A stretch of 64,000 nucleotides of DNA from Serpula lacrymans var. lacrymans S7.9 (Eukaryota > Basidiomycota > Agaricomycetes > Boletales > Serpulaceae): contig NW_006763291.1 in assembly GCF_000218685.1 (NCBI RefSeq), forward strand, positions 2,016,308 through 2,080,307, given 5' to 3'. Both the position numbers and the translations under genes were made by a program. Each line of letters opens with the position of its first letter. Within the stretch, counting starts at the first letter, position 1. The notes below the pieces were generated by a model. It was not told where the DNA came from, searched no databases, and worked only from the letters and a program-made list of their open reading frames with translations. Positions 60,192 to 64,000 of the stretch are shown piece after piece.

Positions 60192-62001
60192 TGTCATGCA
60201 CCAAAGTTGATTGGTAGCATGGACAGGTGTCAATAACAAAGCGAATATTCAAAAAGACTCGCCTTTGCGCCACACAGGCACAGTGCCACGTGGAATAGTA
60301 ATTAATATTGCCTTTTTCGAACTTGTGGCTGATCAGCACCACCTCTATTAGGCAATCCAGTCACGCTCACCTTTGCTTTTCCATCCGGTACTGTCCGCAT
60401 TTCGGCATTTCGGCAAATTTCCGCGTTGCCACTGGCTACACATTGCATTGCGCCCTCGCTTTTGTCGTTTCCCTTACTCCCCTTCCTTTGCCTAGCCCCA
60501 CCATGGGCCCCTTCCTCTCCTTTTTATTCTCACCTGACGGTCGTTTCTGGATCCCCATTCTAATCCACTTTTCCATCACCTCCACCCTCCTCCTCCTCAT
60601 CTTATTTGCACCCCCACCATTTCTGATGTCACCACTTCCTATCCGCTTCCGTCGCCGATCCGTTGACTACCACGTGCCACTGCTGATATCAGCAAAGCCC
60701 CGGCAGCCGGTCCAAATAGGGCAACAGGTCCATCTTCATGACGTCGATCTGCCATCATACACTATCAAAACATCGGTCGCTCGTCTTGCCTGGTTGGAGC
60801 GTGGGTGGGTGATTTTTGAGCTGGAGAAGGTTCATCCCCTTGCGTTGCCCATGTTCATCGCTGTCCCATTCACTTGGGTACACTTATCTTTTGTCCATCG
60901 TCTTTGCTACAGCTACAGCTATCACACCCTGCCTGGGACTCACTTGTTCCAAATTGGAACTACTCCTCTCCCTCCCTCGTTTGATCAGGTGGTCCAACGC
61001 AACCAGTCCATTGGTAAGGCCATGGAACTGTCGCATTTGGACTAGGTGGTGGACCGGTGGCTCCAGTTTCTTTTTTTTCAGCAGAACATCCATTTACAGT
61101 GCAATTATTTTTGATTTTTGAATCATTTTTATGGACACATATTTTTTAGAATGCCTGACTGACAATAAAGGAACTGTGTTGATACTGATAGTGTTTTGCC
61201 TTGCCCTTTTTCTACTGCATCTTCCCATGACATCATGATTTTCCTGCTCTCTTTTTGCTATTGGACTTTACTTTATGGCTGTACAAACCTGTGACATTAC
61301 TCACAGCATTCATTGTTCTATCCCTTTCTTTTCCTTTTTTTGACAATCTTATCCTGTACTACCTACGCAGGATTCGTCAGCATACATTCCTTCCTTCATG
61401 TTCTTTCTCATTCTTTTTGCACGGCTATACTGTGCATAGCCTACTTTTATATAAACCCCTGTATTTTACCTTGTAAAAAGAACAAGAAGTCCAATCCAGA
61501 CTTCTTCTCTACTCTCAAGTTCACTACTCTGCTACTTGTGATCCAGTGTGGTCACAACACTTCCCACTTCTACCACTGTTAACTGCTGTCATCGTCACTC
61601 GTCACTTTTTGAAAGTGATTGTCATCCCTTTCGATTAGAGTCCTTCTGAGCACTACAGTTTGTGCGTCAGGAGCCTGCTATCACTGGGAACCTCGTCACC
61701 TCGTCATCCTCATTGTTCTCAAACCTACCTTGTGCTACAATTAGCAAGGTAGTGCTCGTCTATACTCGCCACAAAGCCCCTATCTTTCTATAAATTCAAC
61801 TATCCCTCCTCCTCAAAACCCACACTCATACACCTCTGGGTTTTACTTTGAAGGATCCTCATACATACCACCCCATGAACAACCAGAGCACCCACTGTTC
61901 TAGGAGGCAAAGCCCATAAACAAGTTCCGTGGAATCTGGGAGGATTGTGTGTTAGTTTGTTTTTGTGTGTGGTTTTCTAACAACAGTTCTCATCATCGAC
62001 A
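60192..62001 (+). repeat. 1.8-kb repeat, copy C, full length; possible giant solo LTR
   Basis: Begins TGTCATGC and ends CATCATCGACA (TG...CA), flanked by a 4-5 bp duplication (ACCGT at 60187-60191; ACCGT overlapping the end at 62001-62005). It holds an intact 180-codon ORF, an AATAAA near 61165 and TATATAAACCCC near 61449, features of an LTR with U3/R. It shares full-length similarity with copy B and partial similarity with copy A. If it is an LTR it is unusually long and ORF-bearing; a non-LTR dispersed repeat is the alternative. Confidence 0.72.
60503..61045 (+). CDS. 180-codon ORF inside the 1.8-kb repeat, copy C
   Basis: Same start context (CCACCATGGGC) and same length as the ORF in copy B, with about a dozen amino-acid differences over 180 residues and no frameshift. 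The upstream in-frame extension to 60308 is more variable between copies, which favours 60503 as the real start. One N-terminal hydrophobic helix, then a soluble domain ending SIGKAMELSHLD. Function unknown. Confidence 0.5.
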   Translation: MGPFLSFLFSPDGRFWIPILIHFSITSTLLLLILFAPPPFLMSPLPIRFRRRSVDYHVPLLISAKPRQPVQIGQQVHLHDVDLPSYTIKTSVARLAWLERGWVIFELEKVHPLALPMFIAVPFTWVHLSFVHRLCYSYSYHTLPGTHLFQIGTTPLPPSFDQVVQRNQSIGKAMELSHLD

Positions 62002-62468
62002 CCGTCAGTAAAGAAAAACAAGGATTTGTTTTCAAGTCGGCAAGTTTATTTCCTTGGAAGTCGCTTCCGAAGGAGCTTGCTGAGCAGAACATTGTCTGCT
62101 ACAATTGGCCGGAACATGTATCCCACCCTTGCAGCAAGGATGCAAAGAAGGGCATATCCATTCTTAAGCAAGACGAGAAGCGGATACTCCTTCGGTCACT
62201 AGAAGACAAAGATAGCCTTTGTCCTCTGAAATTTGTAAAGCAAAAAGGTATAGCAGAATGTGAGCGTATATTGTAATATATCTTACATTGTATTTACTGA
62301 TTATATATCATTTAGCTTTGGCAAATGGGATGTGGGTGGTCATGATACAAGGTGTGCCTCCAACGGGCGACTCTGAACACCTTGCAGGCTTGTGGGTGAA
62401 GGTGAAGAACGGCATTGCGTCTGTTGACTATCACGGCCTGGATCAGATGCCGCCTGGCTCTTCGTCTT

Positions 62469-62883
62469 TGTTACGCACAAAGTGCTTAACAAAGTCTGAG
62501 GGTTCGTCGAGTTTGTTCAAAGAGACTTATCCGAAGACAAGTTCGAGGATGTAATTCTGAATAGAGGGATTCCAACGGTTGTTGGTCTTCTTCCGTATGG
62601 AAGTCTGATCTTGGAAGTCTAGCTTTGTAAGCGTGAACTGCGTAGAATCGTATTGGAGAATACTACTACTGTTACAAGCGTATTCATAGAGAAGTAAGTC
62701 GGCGATAGGAGTTACGTCCTATCTAGGGTAGGTCTGTCCGTTGAGGACTGAGTACTATACAAAGTAATAGAAGTGGGAGAGGAGCGGAAGTGTATGCGAG
62801 GGACGTGAGTCATCGGTCCGATGGTATAACCGATGAGTAAAGAGAAATGAGTAGTCCGTAATAGAGGTAGACAAATCGTAACA
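62469..62883 (-). repeat. 3' LTR of the family-3 element (415 bp)
   Basis: On the minus strand it begins TGTTACG (62883) and ends CGTAACA (62469). It is nearly the same length as the solo LTR at 55332 and similar along it, with many substitutions, so the two insertions are of different age or subfamily. Confidence 0.82.
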
Positions 62884-62907
62884 TTACCCCCTTACTTGCT
62901 TCGAATT

Positions 62908-63939
62908 TCACCGAAATTCGGTACCCTCGCCATCCATGTTGTAGCTGTCGTCGTAGCTGACATCTCCATGTAATCCCTCCATCAGAATCCTATCTTCGTT
63001 TTCCCTACGAATAGGGCACCAATTGAAACTATGCCCTGGTGCGCGTCTATCGCAGTCGGGGCAGTAGTAGGCTTCGCAGTAATATGTACGGTGATCACTC
63101 TAACCGCAGTTTTGACAGTAAGGAGCGTTGTCGCGAACGCCTTGGTGGTACTTTCGTCAGGTATTGGATGAGGTGTCGGATTTGGGAGTGGGGGGATCGT
63201 CATCTCCCAGGTTGTACGTTCCCGCGTACAATTGGTCGATCATGTTGTCGTCATCTACGTTGATTGGATTGGAAGGGGAGCCGGTCTCAGGCCTGCGCGT
63301 TACGCCAGGCGGACTGTCTTTCGGACTCTTCAACGTACGATATCGCCGATTCGATGGAGTTCTGACGGCGGGGATCTGGAGTATCACTTCTTGTCGGCCC
63401 GATCGGGCTCCTCGTCGGTTCGTCAGGCGACGGGTTTGGGCGTTTGGTACTGGTCGAGGCGGAGGTGACTGCGGTGGTAGTGGTTCTGGGTTCGACCCAG
63501 TGGAACGGGGACTGGAGGGGTTCGACCCTTGTGAGGTCGGGCTGGTTGGGACGGTGGGAATGTATTTTTCCGCTAACTGGGTGGGCGGAGGTTGTGGAGT
63601 GGCGGTGGGGTAGGTGAGCTCCGGGGTAACACTGATCTGATCTGGGTATAATGGGGATCGGCGGGACAAACCGGGTGGAGGAGTACTCGTATAGCCGTCT
63701 CGCTCTATCCGCGTGCGCGCCTCGGTTAGCAAGATCTTCCCGCCTAATTCCAAATATGCCTTTGCCGCGTCCGTCTGCCCACTCAAGGAGTTCATCCTCA
63801 AGCGTCGTTCCAAAGATTCCAAAACTAACTTTTCCATCCGGAGTGCCCGACAGATACTCGAGTCCTGATTGTTGTGCCGCGAATGCTCGCTTTCCAACGA
63901 ATGTAGTGAGTCTATGGCTTTCAGGAGTTCGTCAGCCAT
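62908..63939 (-). pseudogene. Gag-like gene with Cys-rich C-terminus, two in-frame stops
   Basis: Starts MADELLKAIDSLHSLESEH at 63939. It has a helical N-terminal third, a Pro/Ser/Thr-rich middle and a Cys/His-rich end (CQNCG, then YYCEAYYCPDC, then HSFNWCPIRR), and finishes at 62908, 25 bp before the LTR. The frame is interrupted by TGA at 63157-63159 and TAG at 63100-63102, both explicable by C to T change. The zinc-binding pattern is not the simple CCHC knuckle. The overall design matches Gag proteins of basidiomycete LTR elements; homology cannot be checked here. Confidence 0.6.
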
Positions 63940-64000
63940 GAGGTCTATGTTAAGGAAAGTGTATAGGGAAGAAAGAGCGTGGTACGCATCGGGATAGCGT

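Larger units (their letters stand above)
58665..62468 (+). pseudogene. Multi-exon gene of unknown function, interrupted by repeat copy C
   Basis: A Ser/Pro-rich N-terminal frame (58665-59270) is followed, one frame over, by a helical block from 59263 (EKIVEDLQQVDKLIRKIAEQ, then NLWGTYQMYFQENAEQE). Exon-like segments near 59660-59690, 59737-59850, 59900-59960 and 60017-60147 follow, and continue after copy C at 62006 with KSLPKELAEQNIVCYNWPEHV. The last recognisable piece, LALANGMWVVMIQGVPP, ends at the family-3 LTR near 62468. A TAG at 59569 and the frame change at about 59263 show decay. Copy C lies within one intron. I recognise no family; the NLWGTYQMYF pattern recalls the HMG-like gene at 43.9 kb. 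Confidence 0.45.
62469..64000 (-). mobile_element. 3' part of a Gag-bearing LTR retroelement (family 3)
   Basis: Reading on the minus strand, a gag-like gene (from 63939) is followed by a purine-rich tract (AAGTAAGGGGGTAA) and then an LTR from 62883 to 62469. The 5' LTR would lie beyond the right edge. No pol gene is visible between gag and the LTR, so this is either a non-autonomous element or one with an internal deletion. Confidence 0.75.

Overview
This is a fungal nuclear window, almost certainly from a mushroom-forming basidiomycete (Agaricomycetes). The genes are split by many short GT-AG introns of about 50-65 nt, genes are densely packed, and the families (DUF2855, basidiomycete F-box, intradiol dioxygenase, multi-exon P450) fit that group. 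I inferred all exon structures by eye from splice signals, phase continuity and family motifs; no alignment or RNA evidence was available.

Layout. From 1 to about 43 kb is ordinary gene space: a coiled-coil protein cut by the left edge, a DUF2855 protein, the Yvh1/DUSP12 phosphatase, a small conserved orphan, RNA polymerase subunit AC19, a small membrane protein, an F-box protein, cytochrome b5 reductase, a 2302-residue UNC80-like protein, a three-RRM protein, a RAD51 paralog with both Walker motifs degenerate, 5-formyl-THF cyclo-ligase, GPI-anchor subunit PIG-P, a two-finger C2H2 regulator, EXO1, an intradiol ring-cleavage dioxygenase and a cytochrome P450. Most are housekeeping genes; the dioxygenase and P450 suggest aromatic-compound metabolism.

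From about 43.8 kb to the right end is a nested retroelement island. It holds one full-length Ty1/copia element (6070 bp, 320-bp LTRs, TSD GTTTA), four solo LTRs of three families with 5-bp target duplications, the 3' half of a Gag-bearing retroelement running off the right edge, and three copies of a 1.8-kb TG...CA repeat carrying a conserved 180-codon ORF. The copia element lies inside one copy of that repeat. Older genes are broken by these insertions: an HMG-like protein gene (solo LTR in its frame), a Ulp1-like peptidase (catalytic Cys lost) and a multi-exon gene whose intron took a 1.8-kb repeat between branch point and acceptor. Most in-frame stops in this island are the kind a C:G to T:A transition would create.

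The most novel candidates are the ORF-bearing 1.8-kb repeat, the ATPase-degenerate RAD51 paralog, and the copia primer-binding site that matches the anticodon arm, not the 3' end, of initiator tRNA-Met.
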